Assembly: GCF_002234675.1 (NCBI RefSeq)
Contig: NC_019866.2
Span: 186,001-250,000, forward strand
DNA from: Oryzias latipes
Taxonomy: Eukaryota > Chordata > Actinopteri > Beloniformes > Adrianichthyidae
Direction of reading: 5' to 3'
DNA length: 64,000 bases
This document shows, piece after piece, positions 25,140 through 38,800 of the stretch. A program made the position numbers and the translations under genes. Position 1 is the first letter of the stretch. Each line of letters begins with the position of its first letter. Under the pieces are notes generated by a model. The model worked only from the letters and a program-made list of their open reading frames with translations. It did no database searches and had not been told where the DNA came from.

Positions 25140-25740
25140 CAAAGCAGAATCCTCAGAATCCTGTAGCCTTCATAGATAAAGGTCTCCACGATGTCAAATG
25201 GATAAAAAGCTGCGGTGACGAGTCTCTGGTTTGGCTGCAGTGAGAGAGCATCATCAAGATTCCCAGATATTTGTCCACAGGAACCGTTTCATTTCCCTCC
25301 AGCTGTGGCGTTTCTCTAGCCTTTGAAAACAACATTCCTTTGGTTTTGTCTGCATCAACCAGTCATTTCAGCTGAAGAAATGCATGCTGGACCGCAGAGA
25401 TTTAACAGCAGTGGGTGGGGATGGGTCATAGCAATAAAGAATAAAAATGCCTCTTTGCCTCATGACAAAGAGGGAGGGGTCCTAATCCAGAACCCTGGGG
25501 CACAACCCCTCATGTCATGTTACTCAGTCATTTGTGATGCAGGAGACCACATGATCTGAAGACCTTTGTTTTAACACCACATGGTCCACAGTGTCCAAAG
25601 ACAGACCAATGAGAGCGCAGCACAAAGACAACGTCGTAGACGACGTCCTGTTCTCTTCCCTGAAGCCGACTGCAGTGCTGACAGAAGAAAAACTCCATCA
25701 CGGCAAGAAAGTCCAGAGTTTTGGCCGGTAGTTGGTCAAA
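25140..25740 (-). mobile_element. decayed LINE reverse-transcriptase fragment
   Basis: Minus-strand frames keep pieces in the right order: a degenerate LDTVDHVVL block near 25.6 kb, a broken GVPQGS-like block near 25.5 kb, then DADKTKGMLFSKARETPQ and VDKYLGIL at about 25.2-25.35 kb. Many stops and frameshifts. It lies just downstream of the utp18 3' end. Confidence 0.6.
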
Positions 25741-25744
25741 CTGC

Positions 25745-26718
25745 TGGGTCGCCTCCTAAGTGAGGACTCACAAAGGCCGACTGCCAGATGGACGGAATTT
25801 CTTGGTTTTCAATCGGCAGATTAAAAAAGTTTAGTGAGAGGCGGAGCAATGAGAGCGGCAGCCATTTTTAAAAAGAAAGCTTCTATTAGATCTGACTCGG
25901 GATGATTTCTGGGACTGAGAGTTCTGAGGTTTGGGAACTTGATTCACTGTAAAAGTACAGATGCAAACACTGAAGAGTTTTCTCTGGGGGGCTCTGAGCC
26001 GGATGATAGATTTACTCCTCGGTCCGTCATGAACTGGACTGAGCGTGATCACCTTCCAACGTGTCTGTGGATGGTTGAGGGGCTCCGCCGTGGCAGATGC
26101 TGGTCTGATGGAGCTCCATCCGTGACGAGGTGTCTAAAGGTCACAGCAGAGTCCGTTCTTCTGGCTTTGGCCCAAAAACCACATTCTGGAGGGGATTATC
26201 TCGCCCCTCACTCCAAATTTCTGTATGTTCTATTCAGTTTCCTTAAAGAATGAGCGAGCCACCTGGATACGGGCAGCAGGCCAACGCGCTCGCCGTTAAG
26301 GCTCAGATGACGACAGGCGTGTTCGTTTCCTTTCTTCTCACTTCTAAAGACGATGCTTTGCGTTTGGGGGTTTGTGTGTCTGCACGCTGCAACAACACAA
26401 CGATCCGTCACTCGCTACAGAAAACCCCCAAGGATGGAGACGAGTGGAGCGTTCGTCAGAACCAGATCAGACTTTCCAGGATGTTTAGGATTTGGCCTCA
26501 CTGGCTGAGATTCACAGGATTTAAGGTCGTCCGGTTGTACGACCAATCGCAGTTCAGATCTCCCACCATTAAAAGGGGAGACGGCTGACCGCTACAGCAC
26601 AGGTCCTTCATTTGACAAGCGCTTAAACGACCAGCTGATTCCATTAACAGGAAGTTTGTTTTCGTAAACTAGCCCCTCCCCCGTATCCATGTGGACAGAA
26701 GTCATTTTGGATCAAAAC
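25745..26718. other. utp18 downstream region, no gene recognised
   Basis: Several short open frames on both strands without family resemblance. One starts like a THAP finger at 26.41 kb on the minus strand but loses all other THAP landmarks. Treated as non-coding. Confidence 0.4.
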
Positions 26719-26724
26719 TTTATT
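26719..26724 (-). terminator. utp18 poly(A) signal
   Basis: TTTATT on the plus strand (AATAAA on minus), about 125 bp after the utp18 stop codon. It gives a short 3' UTR. Confidence 0.75.
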
Positions 26725-26849
26725 AAACAGCTGAAACGACAACAGAAGCAGATCAAATGGTTCCTGTGACGTCCTGACAGGTCAGCTGACTCCCAGGCTG
26801 AAGCCCCTCCTCCTGGACACAATAGAGGCTCCGCCCCCACCACTGGTCC

Positions 26850-29800
26850 TTAGAAGTCACTGTAATGCAGCAGCCTGAACAGAAACATCAGAACATCAGA
26901 CGATGATGTCACAGCACCACAACTAACTAACGCACAGGGTGCCTGACCTGAAAAGGGGGGCGTGGCCTTTGTTGTTAGCCAATGAGAAGAAGCCACTGTG
27001 AGGGGAGAAGTGCAGGCAGGCGGCTCGGTGGAGCAGCTTCCTGTTGGCCACAGGAAAGTTGGAGAACACCGACAGGCTGCGCAGGTGCACCTGCAGGCGG
27101 GGGGCGGGGCATCAGCAACCATCACCATCATCATCATCATCATCGTTCAGTTACCGGCCTTCTTACCAGCCGCACGGCCTCGTCCTCCGCCTGCGAGGCA
27201 ATCGCCAAGATCTCAGAGGTGGGGTTAAAGGCGAGGGCGGTGGCGGCGGTCAGCAGATTCATAACCGCCTTCAGAGGTTTGGGATTGGCTGAACTAAGAC
27301 ACGCCTCCTGGGAGTAGATGTTGACCACTCCAGACTGAGACCTGAAACAGACGGACACCTGTCAGTCAATCAGAGAGCCAGGAGGTGAACTACTGAGCTC
27401 CAGTGAACAGACAACGGTTCCACAGAGAAACCTGAAGCTGGTTAACCCTTGTGCTTAGATGACCCCCCCCCCCCCCTTCCATTGAGGTGTTCCCCCTACC
27501 ATGACAAAGGTGGATAAAGGTGGAAAGATTTCATGTAATCCATGGACACCAGTGAAGATCACAAATCATTGAAGAAAAAAGGTTCAGAGCACTGTCTAGT
27601 GGGTCTAGATGACCCACCTGTCTAGTGGGTCTAGATGACCCCACTGTTTAGTGGGTCTAGATGACCCACCTGTCTAGTGGGTCTAGATGACCCCACTGTT
27701 TAGTGGGTCTAGATGACCCCACTGTCTAGTGGGTCTAGATGACCCACATGTCTAGTGGGTCTAGATGACCCAACTCCCAATGTTAAAGACCCTAGGATAG
27801 AAAAAGGGTTACGGTGATGCTGGATCCAAACAGGAAGTCACAACAAGACTGAACAACCTTAGTGATCTGTTTTCAGTAACCATTCAAATCAAACTTTATT
27901 TATAAAATCAAACTTTATTTATAAAATCAAACTTTATTTATAAAATAGCGCTTCTCATGCACTTTGTGCAGCTCAAGGCGCTTTAACACTAAAAACAGTA
28001 AACACACAACATTACAATAAAAACCCCAACCCACCCTTCACCCTTCCCACTTCCCTCCATTAAACCACATGACCCATGGCTCCCACGTACAATGAATTAT
28101 GACTATGTAACTGTAAAATAAATAAATAAATAAATAAATAAACAAACAAACAAACAAACAAACAAACAAACAAGTATGGCTTGGCTCTGCTGCGAGGAAA
28201 CAGTATCTGGGAATCCTTTCATACCAGGAGCCAGCCCGGCCACCGGAACATCGCCACAGTGCCCACCCAGACCGGGACAACACCGGGGTCCCCCTCACAG
28301 CCATAAAGCTGTAAAATTAGACCCCAGCCGCCCCAGCAAGGGCAACAACTGCAGCAACAACCGCTGACCAAGCCGGCAGCCCTGGAGGAAAAGATCCCCT
28401 CAAGAAACACTGGGGCTAAAATCATAAGATGCTAAAATTAAAAACATAAAAAAGAAAGAAAAACATAAAATTGAAAATAAATACATAAAATAGCCTATAC
28501 TAAAACTAATAGAATAAATTAGCAGTTAAAATCAACTAAAAGCTAAATTAAAAAGGTGGGTCTTGAGCCTCTTCTTACAAACCTCTACAGTCTCTGCGGC
28601 CCTGAGGTTCTCCGGCAGGCCGTTCCACAGGTGAGGACCGTCATGGCAGAACGAAGCCTCACCATAAGTTTATGTCCTCACCTTGGGAACAACTAAGAGA
28701 CCAGCACCGGAGGACCTCAGGGTCCGCGAGGGCTCAGATTTGAAAAGAATATCATTTAAATAAGAAGGCCCAAGACCATAAAAACATTTATAAACCATTA
28801 AAAGAATTTTAAAATCAATCCTGAAACGCACATTGATTTCTACCTCTGTTCCTTTGGAGTTTCGTCCATCAAGGAATTTACTTTTTAACCCCCCCATGAA
28901 GAGCACCCAACGCATCAGTTAAACTTTCTAACACATTTATGCAGATGACACCAGTAGGGTTTAGATACTCTTAAAACGTTGTAAATGATGAACTTGACAA
29001 GATATCCACTTGGTTTAAAGCTAACAGATTGTCACTCAGTGTTAAAAACACACTTTATATTGTTTGCTCTAACATCAAATGCCATGGATTTCTCTTTTAA
29101 AATACTAATTGATAATATTCCAATCAAGAATGTGAGCTGTGTTGGTTTCCTTGGTGTACTGGTGGATGAATAATCCTTATCCTGGAAACCTCATGTTAGT
29201 TTTATTAGTACAGAAATTGCCAAAGTTGTGGGTCTCCTGGGTAAAAGCTGTCATTTGATGAATCCAAAGGTTGCAATGATGTTGTCCTATTCAATGATAT
29301 ATCCACTGTGGTCACTGTAACATTGCCTGGGCTAAACTTAAACCTCTTCTGCGTCTCCAAAACGAGCTCTGAGAATAATATTCCATGCAGGACATGGACA
29401 TTCATCTGAACCTTGTTTGGTCAGGCCAGCGTCCAACTGTCTGTCAAACTGCTCACGTTGTCTTCAACTCTATTGGAAAACATTTCACCAAAACGTTCAA
29501 CTTTACTATGAACTTCATGAATACCCGGCGTGGGGGGGGCTGTCTGATCGGAGCACCTTTCTGGGGGGGGGGCTGTCTGATTGGAGCACCTTTCTGGGGG
29601 GGGGGGCTGTCTGATCGGAGCACCTTTCTGGGGGGGGGGCTGTCTGATTGGAGCACCTTTCTGGGGGGGGGGGCTGTCTGATCGGAGCACCTTTCTGGGG
29701 GGGGGGGCTGTCTGATTGGAGCACCTTTCGGGGGGGGGGGGGGCGGTCTGATCGGAGCACCTTTCTGGGGGGGGGCTGTCCGATCGGAGCACCTTTCTGG

Positions 29801-32800
29801 GGGGGGGGGCTGTCTGATCGGAGCACCTTTCTGGGGGGGGGGGGGCTGTCTGATCGGAGCACCTTTCTGGGGGGGGGGGGGGCTGTCTGATCGGAGCACC
29901 TTTCTGGGGGGGGGCTGTCCGATTGGAGCACCTTTCGGGGGGGGGGGTGCTGTCTGATTGGAGCACCTTTCTGGGGGGGGGGCTGTCCGATTGGAGCACC
30001 TTTCGGGGGGGGGGTGCTGTCTGATTGGAGCACCTTTCTGGGGGGGGGGGGCTGTCTGATCGGAGCACCTTTCTGGGGGGGGGGCTGTCTGATTGGAGCA
30101 CCTTTCTGGGGGGGGCTGTCTGATTGGAGCACCTTTCTGGGGGGGGCTGTCTGATTGGAGCACCTTTCTGGGGGGGGGGGCTGTCTGATCGGAGCACCTT
30201 TCTGGGGGGGGGGGCTGTCTGATCGGAGCACCTTTCTGGGGGGGGGGGCTGTCTGATTGGAGCACCTTTCGGGGGGGGGGGGGGCTGTCTGATTGGAGCA
30301 CCTTTCTGGGGGGGGGGGCTGTCTGATCGGAGCACCTTTCTGGGGGGGGGGGCTGTCTGATTGGAGCACCTTTCTGGGGGGGGGGGCTGTCTGATCGGAG
30401 CACCTTTCTGGGGGGGGGGCTGTCTGATTGGAGCACCTTTCGGGGGGGGGGGGTGCTGTCTGATTGGAGCACCTTTCTGGGGGGGGGGCTGTCTGATCGG
30501 AGCACCTTTCTGGGGGGGGGGGCTGTCTGATCGGAGCACCTTTCTGGGGGGGGGGGCTGTCTGATCGGAGCACCTTTCTGGGGGGGGGGCTGTCTGATTG
30601 GAGCACCTTTCTGGGGGGGGGGGCTGTCTGATCGGAGCACCTTTCTGGGGGGGGGCTGTCTGATTGGAGCACCTTTCTGGGGGGGGGGGCTGTCTGATCG
30701 GAGCACCTTTCTGGGGGGGGGGCTGTCTGATTGGAGCACCTTTCGGGGGGGGGGGGGCTGTCTGATTGGAGCACCTTTCTGGGGGGGGGGCTGTCTGATC
30801 GGAGCACCTTTCTGGGGGGGGGGGCTGTCTGATTGGAGCACCTTTCTGGGGGGGGGGGGGCTGTCTGATCGGAGCACCTTTCTGGGGGGGGGGGCTGTCT
30901 GATTGGAGCACCTTTCTGGGGGGGGGGGGGCTGTCTGATCGGAGCACCTTTCTGGGGGGGGGGCTGTCCGATTGGAGCACCTTTCGGGGGGGGGTGCTGT
31001 CTGATTGGAGCACCTTTCTGGGGGGGGGGGCTGTCTGATCGGAGCACCTTTCTGGGGGGGGGGCTGTCTGATTGGAGCACCTTTCTGGGGGGGGCTGTCT
31101 GATTGGAGCACCTTTCTGGGGGGGGCTGTCTGATTGGAGCACCTTTCTGGGGGGGGGCTGTCCGATCGGAGCACCTTTCTGGGGGGGGGGGCTGTCTGAT
31201 TGGAGCACCTTTCTGGGGGGGCTGTCTGATTGGAGCACCTTTCTGGGGGGGGGGGGCTGTCTGATCGGAGCACCTTTCTGGGGGGGGGGCTGTCTGATTG
31301 GAGCACCTTTCTTGGGGGGGGGGGGGCTGTCTGATCGGAGCACCTTTCTGGGGGGGGGGCTGTCCGATTGGAGCACCTTTCGGGGGGGGGGGGGGTGCTG
31401 TCTGATTGGAGCACCTTTCTGGGGGGGGGGCTGTCTGATCGGAGCACCTTTCTGGGGGGGGGGCTGTCTGATTGGAGCACCTTTCTGGGGGGGGGGGCTG
31501 TCTGATCGGAGCACCTTTCTGGGGGGGGGGCTGTCTGATTGGAGCACCTTTCGGGGGGGGGGGCTGTCTGATCGGAGCACCTTTCTGGGGGGGGGGGGGG
31601 GCTGTCTGATCGGAGCACCTTTCTGGGGGGGGGGCTGTCCGATTGGAGCACCTTTCGGGGGGGGGGGGGGGGCTGTCTGATTGGAGCACCTTTCTGGGGG
31701 GGGGGGGGCTGTCTGATCGGAGCACCTTTCTGGGGGGGGGGCTGTCTGATTGGAGCACCTTTCTGGGGGGGGGGGCTGTCCGATCGGAGCACCTTTCTGG
31801 GGGGGGGGCTGTCTGATCGGAGCACCTTTCTGGGGGGGGGGCTGTCTGATCGGAGCACCTTTCTGGGGGGGGGCTGTCCGATCGGAGCACCTTTCTGGGG
31901 GGGGGGGGCTGTCTGATCGGAGCACCTTTCTGGGGGGGGGGGGCTGTCTGATCGGAGCACCTTTCTGGGGGGGGGGCTGTCTGATTGGAGCACCTTTCTG
32001 GGGGGGGGGGGGGGCTGTCTGATTGGAGCACCTTTCTGGGGGGGGGGGGCTGTCTGATTGGAGCACCTTTCTGGGGGGGGGGGCTGTCTGATCGGAGCAC
32101 CTTTCTGGGGGGGGGCTGTCTGATTGGAGCACCTTTCGGGGGGGGGGGCTGTCTGATCGGAGCACCTTTCTGGGGGGGGGGCTGTCTGATCGGAGCACCT
32201 TTCGGGGGGGGGGGCTGTCTGATCGGAGCACCTTTCTGGGGGGGGGCTGTCTGATTGGAGCACCTTTCTGGGGGGGGGGGCTGTCTGATCGGAGCACCTT
32301 TCTGGGGGGGGGGGCTGTCTGATCGGAGCACCTTTCTGGGGGGGGGGCTGTCCGATTGGAGCACCTTTCTGGGGGGGGGGGGCTGTCTGATTGGAGCACC
32401 TTTCTGGGGGGGGGGGGCTGTCTGATCGGAGCACCTTTCTGGGGGGGGGCTGTCTGATCGGAGCACCTTTCTGGGGGGGGGGCTGTCTGATCGGAGCACC
32501 TTTCTGGGGGGGGGGGGGCTGTCTGATTGGAGCACCTTTCGGGGGGGGGGGGGCTGTCTGATCGGAGCACCTTTCGGGGGGGGGGGGCTGTCTGATCGGA
32601 GCACCTTTCGGGGGGGGGGGCTGTCTGATCGGAGCACCTTTCTGGGGGGGGGGCTGTCCGATCGGAGCACCTTTCTGGGGGGGGGCTGTCTGATTGGAGC
32701 ACCTTTCTGGGGGGGGGGGGGCTGTCTGGTCGGAGCACCTTTCTGGGGGGGGGGGGGGCTGTCTGATTGGAGCACCTTTCTGGGGGGGGGGCTGTCTGAT

Positions 32801-35800
32801 TGGAGCACCTTTCTGGGGGGGGGGGGGGGGGCTCTCTGATTGCGTGACTCCGTCCCACTTTAGTGTCTCATGCAGAGGATGTAACTTTTGGAACAGTCGT
32901 CCTTCCTCTGTCAAAGGACTCCGTTAAAAGAAAAGCTCCAAAATGTTTCTTCTTAATGCTACGTTTCCACATGGCATGTCTGTCTGGGTATGATAAGCAT
33001 GTAAGTGCATGAATTGAATATGTATTGGTTTTACTTTACGGTACTGTTTTTTAGCTCATAGACATATTGTGGGGGTTGCCACATTTTAATTCAATTCAAT
33101 GTTATTTATATAACCCAAAATCACAACAACAGTAGACTCTGTAGAACAGAGTCTCCCTGTAAAACCGAGTCTCCCTGTAGAACCGAGTCTCCCTGTAGAA
33201 CCGAGTCTCCCTGTAGAACCGAGTCTCCCGGTAGAACCGAGTATCTCTGTAGAACAGAGTCTCCCTGTAGAACCGAGTCTCCCTGTAGAACCGAGTCTCC
33301 CTGTAGAACTGAGTCTCCCGGTAGAACCGAGTCTCCCGGTAGAACCGAGTCTCCCTGTAGAATCGAGTATCTCTGTAGAACAGAGTGTCCCTGTAGAACC
33401 GAGTCTCCCGGTAGAACCGAGTCTCCCGGTAGAACCGAGTATCTCTGTAGAACTGAGTCTCCCAGTAGAACCGAGTCTCCCTGTAGAACCGAGTCTCCCT
33501 GTAGAACCGAGTCTCCCTGTAGAACCGAGTATCTCTGTAGAACAGAGTCTCCCTGTAGAACCGAGTCTCCCTGTAGAACCGAGTCTCCCTGTAGAACCGA
33601 GTCTCCCTGTAGAACCGAGTCTCCCGGTAGAACCGAGTATCTCTGTAGAACAGAGTCACCCTGTAGAACCGAGTCTCCCTGTAGAACCGAGTCTCCCTGT
33701 AGAACCGAGTCTCCCGGTAGAACCGAGTCTCCCTGTAGAACCGAGTCTCCCTGTAGAATCGAGTGTCTCTGTAGAACAGAGTGTCCCTGTAGAACCGAGT
33801 CTCCCGGTAGAACCGAGTCTCCCGGTAGAACCGAGTCTCCCGGTAGAACCGAGTATCTCTGTAGAACTGAGTCTCCCAGTAGAACCGAGTCTCCCTGTAG
33901 AACCGAGTCTCCCTGTAGAACCGAGTCTCCCTGTAGAATCGAGTATCTCTGTAGAACCGAGTCTCCCGGTAGAACCAAGTATCTCTGTAGAACAGAGTCT
34001 CCCTGTAGAACCGAGTCTCCCAGTAGAACCGAGTCTCCCTGTAGAACCGAGTCTCCCTGTAGAACCGAGTCTCCCGGTAGAACCGAGTCTCCCTGTAGAA
34101 CCGAGTCTCCCGGTAGAACCGAGTATCTCTGTAGAACAGAGTCTCCCTGTAGAACCGAGTCTCCCTGTAGAACCGAGTCTCCCTGTAGAACCGAGTCTCC
34201 CGGTAGAACCGAGTCTCCCGGTAGAACCGAGTCTCCCTGTAGAATCGAGTATCTCTGTAGAACAGAGTGTCCCTGTAGAACCGAGTCTCCCGGTAGAACC
34301 GAGTCTCCCGGTAGAACCGAGTATCTCTGTAGAACTGAGTCTCCCAGTAGAACCGAGTCTCCCTGTAGAACCGAGTCTCCCTGTAGAACCGAGTCTCCCT
34401 GTAGAACCGAGTCTCCCTGTAGAACCGAGTATCTCTGTAGAACAGAGTCTCCCTGTAGAACAGAGTCTCCCTGTAGAACCGAGTCTCCCTGTAGAACCGA
34501 GTCTCCCTGTAGAACCGAGTCTCCCGGTAGAACCGAGTCTCCCGGTAGAACCGAGTATCTCTGTAGAACAGAGTCTCCCTGTAGAACCGAGTCTCCCTGT
34601 AGAACCGAGTCTCCCTGTAGAACCGAGTCTCCCTGTAGAACCGAGTCTCCCGGTAGAACCGAGTCTCCCTGTAGAACCGAGTCTCCCTGTAGAATCGAGT
34701 GTCTCTGTAGAACAGAGTGTCCCTGTAGAACCGAGTCTCCCGGTAGAACCGAGTCTCCCGGTAGAACCGAGTCTCCCGGTAGAACCGAGTATCTCTGTAG
34801 AACTGAGTCTCCCGGTAGAACCGAGTCTCCCTGTAGAACAGAGTCCGCCGGTAGAACCGAGTCTCCCTGTAGAACCGAGTATCTCTGTAGAACTGAGTCT
34901 CCCTGTAGAACCGAGTCTCCCTGTAGAACCGAGTCTCCCTGTAGAACCGAGTCTCCCTGTAGAATCGAGTATCTCTGTAGAACCGAGTCTCCCGGTAGAA
35001 CCGAGTCTCCCGGTAGAACCGAGTCTCCCGGTAGAACCGAGTATCTCTGTAGAACCGAGTCTCCCGGTAGAACCGAGTCTCCCGGTAGAACCGAGTCTCC
35101 CTGTAGAATCGAGTATCTCTGTAGAACCGAGTCTCCCTGTAGAACCGAGTCTCCCTGTAGAACAGAGTCCGCCGGTAGAACCGAGTCTCCCTGTAGAACC
35201 GAGTCTCCCTGTAGAACCGAGTCTCCCTGTAAAACCGAGTCTCCCGGTAGAACCGAGTCTCCCGGTAGAACCGAGTCTCCCGGTAGAACCGAGTCTCCCT
35301 GTAGAACCGAGTCTCCCTGTAGAACTGAGTCTCCCGGTAGAACCGAGTCTCCCTGTAGAACAGAGTCCGCCGGTAGAACCGAGTCTCCCTGTAGAACCGA
35401 GTATCTCTGTAGAACTGAGTCTCCCTGTAGAACAGAGTCTCCCGGTAGAACCGAGTCTCCCTGTAGAACCGAGTCTCCCTGTAGAACCGAGTCTCCCTGT
35501 AGAACTGAGTCTCCCGGTAGAACCGAGTCTCCCTGTAGAACAGAGTCCGCCGGTAGAACCGAGTTTCCCTGTAGAACCGAGTATCTCTGTAGAACTGAGT
35601 CTCCCTGTAGAACAGAGTCTCCCGGTAGAACCGAGTCTCCCTGTAGAACTGAGTCTCCCGGTAGAACCGAGTCTCCCTGTAGAACAGAGTCCGCCGGTAG
35701 AACCGAGTCTCCCTGTAGAACCGAGTATCTCTGTAGAACTGAGTCTCCCTGTAGAACAGAGTCTCCCGGTAGAACCGAGTCTCCCTGTAGAACCGAGTCT

Positions 35801-38800
35801 CCCTGTAGAACCGAGTCTCCCTGTAGAACTGAGTCTCCCGGTAGAACCGAGTCTCCCTGTAGAACAGAGTCCGCCGGTAGAACCGAGTCTCCCTGTAGAA
35901 CCGAGTATCTCTGTAGAACTGAGTCTCCCGGTAGAACCGAGTCTCCCTGTAGAACCGAGTCTCCCTGTAGAACCGAGTCTCCCTGTAGAACTGAGTCTCC
36001 CGGTAGAACCGAGTCTCCCTGTAGAACAGAGTCCGCCGGTAGAACCGAGTCTCCCGGTAGAACCGAGTCTCCAAGCAGAGGAGCGGCTTTGTTTAGTAAA
36101 TGGCCTGTACTTGTAAAGCGCTTTACAGTCCCACCTTCACACGCTGATGGCGGCTCCGCTGGTTCAGTGTCTCGCCACGTGTGGCAGGCCACGTTCGGGG
36201 GGGCCTGCGACTAATGATGACATCACGCTACTTGATTGGCTGTACGCTGGTCTGATGACGTGTCAAATAGTGATTTGAGACCCGGGCGCAGAGCAGCAGT
36301 GTAAAACGCTCCTCTGAGCCTCCCTTAGGGTTAGTGCCGGTGCAAAACCCATGCAGGGAAAGTCAAGCAGGTCCTAGCTTTAGCTTATGTGCTGAAAGAC
36401 AAATGAAAGGAGCGCATCATAGAAACCTTAAAGTGACAGACAGCAGTTCTCACAAGCAGAATTATGATGTAATTAAATGCGGTTTATTAAACATTAGATC
36501 CATTTCCTCCAAGTCCCTCTTAGTCAACGAGTTCATTACTGATAAAAACCTTAGTCTGTTAGCCTTAACAGAAACTTGGCTCCATCAGGATGACTATGTT
36601 AGATTGAATGAAGCAACCCCCCCCCACTTATGCTAACTATCAGAAATCCAGGATTTCAGGGAAAGGAGGTGGTTTGGCAGTAATATCACAGTCTAGCTTA
36701 CTTCTCAGCCCTAAAGTTAAAAATGCTTATAATTCATTTGAAAGCATCATTTTGTCTATAAATCACCCAAACAGGAAAACTCCAAAACCTGTTTTACTCA
36801 TAATTATTTATCGCCCCCCCGGCCCATATTCAGAATTTTTAACTGAGTTTTCCGACTTCCTATCGACTATTGTCTTACATTCTGATCAAACTATAATATT
36901 AGGGGATTTTAATATTCATGTTGATGACCCCAGTGACTGCCTAGGAAAGGCTTTTGCAGCTTTATTAGATGATGTTGGTTTCACCCAAAGTGTGAATGAA
37001 CCCACTCACTGTCATAAGCACACCCTGGACCTTGTTCTAACCCATGGGATAGAGATCAGCCAGCTGAGTGTCCTTCCTCTTAACCCCATCATTTCTGATC
37101 ACTTTCTGATTACCTTCCAGTTTACACTGGAACATCCTTCTGCCCCAGTGAATAAGAAACAGCTTAGAAGAACCTTAACTGACCGTTCTGTGTCTGAGTT
37201 TAAACACACAGTTCAGCCAGTACTTAGTGATATTCTGAGAAAATACTCTGAGTCCAGCTCCCATAGTATCAGTCCTAGTATAAATGACCACTTTGTTAAT
37301 GATGCCTTACAAGCCCTCAGGAGTACACTCGATGTTGTTGCCCCCCTTGAAACCTAAGTTCGTCAGACAAAACCGAGTAGCACCGTGGTTTAACGCTGAA
37401 ACTCGTTCTCTTAAACGAGAAACCCGTAAGTTGGAAAGGGAATGGCGCCCCTCCGGTTCAGAGCAGTCTCTGAATACCTGGAAACATAGCCTATTAAATT
37501 ATAAAAAAGCTCTGCGTAGAGCTAGAAGCCAGTACTATTCAACCTTAATATCAGAGAATGGAAATAATCCAAGATTTATTTTTAGCACTATTGCTAAATT
37601 AACTCGCAGTCAGAGCTCAGTAGAACCACATGTTCCCGTTTCTCTCAGCTCTGATGATTTTCTTACATTTTTCGATATTAAAATCTCAAATATTAGACAT
37701 AAGTTAAATCAAGTTATTCCTACTATCAGTCCAGAACAGGCTGAAGCGGTAGAAATGGAGGCATCCATAGAAACCTCTGTAACATTAGACTGCTTCACTG
37801 CTGTGGATGAAGCGGAAATAACATCAATTATTACGTCGTCCAAATCCTCAACGTGTCTGTTAGACCCAATTCCCACTAGACTTTTTAAAGAAACTTTTCC
37901 CATAATTAATGATTCCATATTAACAATGATAAATGCCTCTCTGGAAACGGGTTACGTGCCACAGTCTTTTAAATATGCAGTTGTTAAACCTCTTCTGAAA
38001 AAGCCCAGTTTGGATCCTAGCATCTTGGCCAACTATAGACCGATATCAAACCTGCCCTTTATTTCTAAAATCCTAGAAAGAGTTGTAGTTAAGCAGCTTT
38101 ACTGCCACCTACAGGACAACAGCCACTTTGAAGACTTTCAGTCGGGGTTTAGACCCCACCACAGTACGGAAACTGCACTAGTTAGAGTCTCTAATGACTT
38201 GTTATTGGCCTCAGAAAAGGGTCTACTTTCTATTCTGGTCCTGTTGGACCTCAGTGCTGCCTTTGACACTATCGACCACGGTATTTACTCCATAGACTAG
38301 AGCAGGACATAGGGATCAGAGGATCTGCTCTCCAGTGGTTTAAATCCTATCTGTCCGATAGGTATCAGTTCGTTAATGTAAATGGCCATTCCTCTCAGTG
38401 CACTCGAGTCAACTATGGAGTCCCACAGGGCTCAGTCTTGGGACCCATCCTGTTTACGCTTTATATGCTACCCCTAGGAAACATAATCAGGAAACACAGC
38501 ATTAATTTTCATTGTTATGCCGACGATACGCAGTTGTATTTATCCGTGAAGCCTGACCAGAATGACCAGATAGAGAAACTGAACGCCTGCATCAGAGACA
38601 TCAAGACCTGGATGACAATTAATGACCTCCTCTTGAACCCAGAAAAAACTGAGGTCATTATACTTGGTCCTAAAAACCTCAGAGATACTCTGTCTGCTCA
38701 GATAGTCTCCCTGGATGGCATAAGTATAGCCCCCAATTCCACAGTTAGAAACCTTGGGGTTTTATTTCACCAGGATTTATCTTTTAAGGCTCACATATCT

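Noticed and set aside
26208-26411. THAP-like start (MTDRCVVAACRH) on the minus strand
   Set aside because: No further THAP landmarks follow and the frame ends after 67 codons.
29421-32914. Minus-strand open frames of about 1,100 codons with proline-rich repeats
   Set aside because: The G-run array has no stop in minus frames. G-run length changes randomise frame, so no protein can be under selection.
33102-36192. Minus-strand open frames of about 1,000 codons (RETRFYR-type and QGDSVLP-type)
   Set aside because: A 21-bp unit is exactly seven codons, so two frames stay open. There is no domain or start context, and the end falls in a LINE stub.
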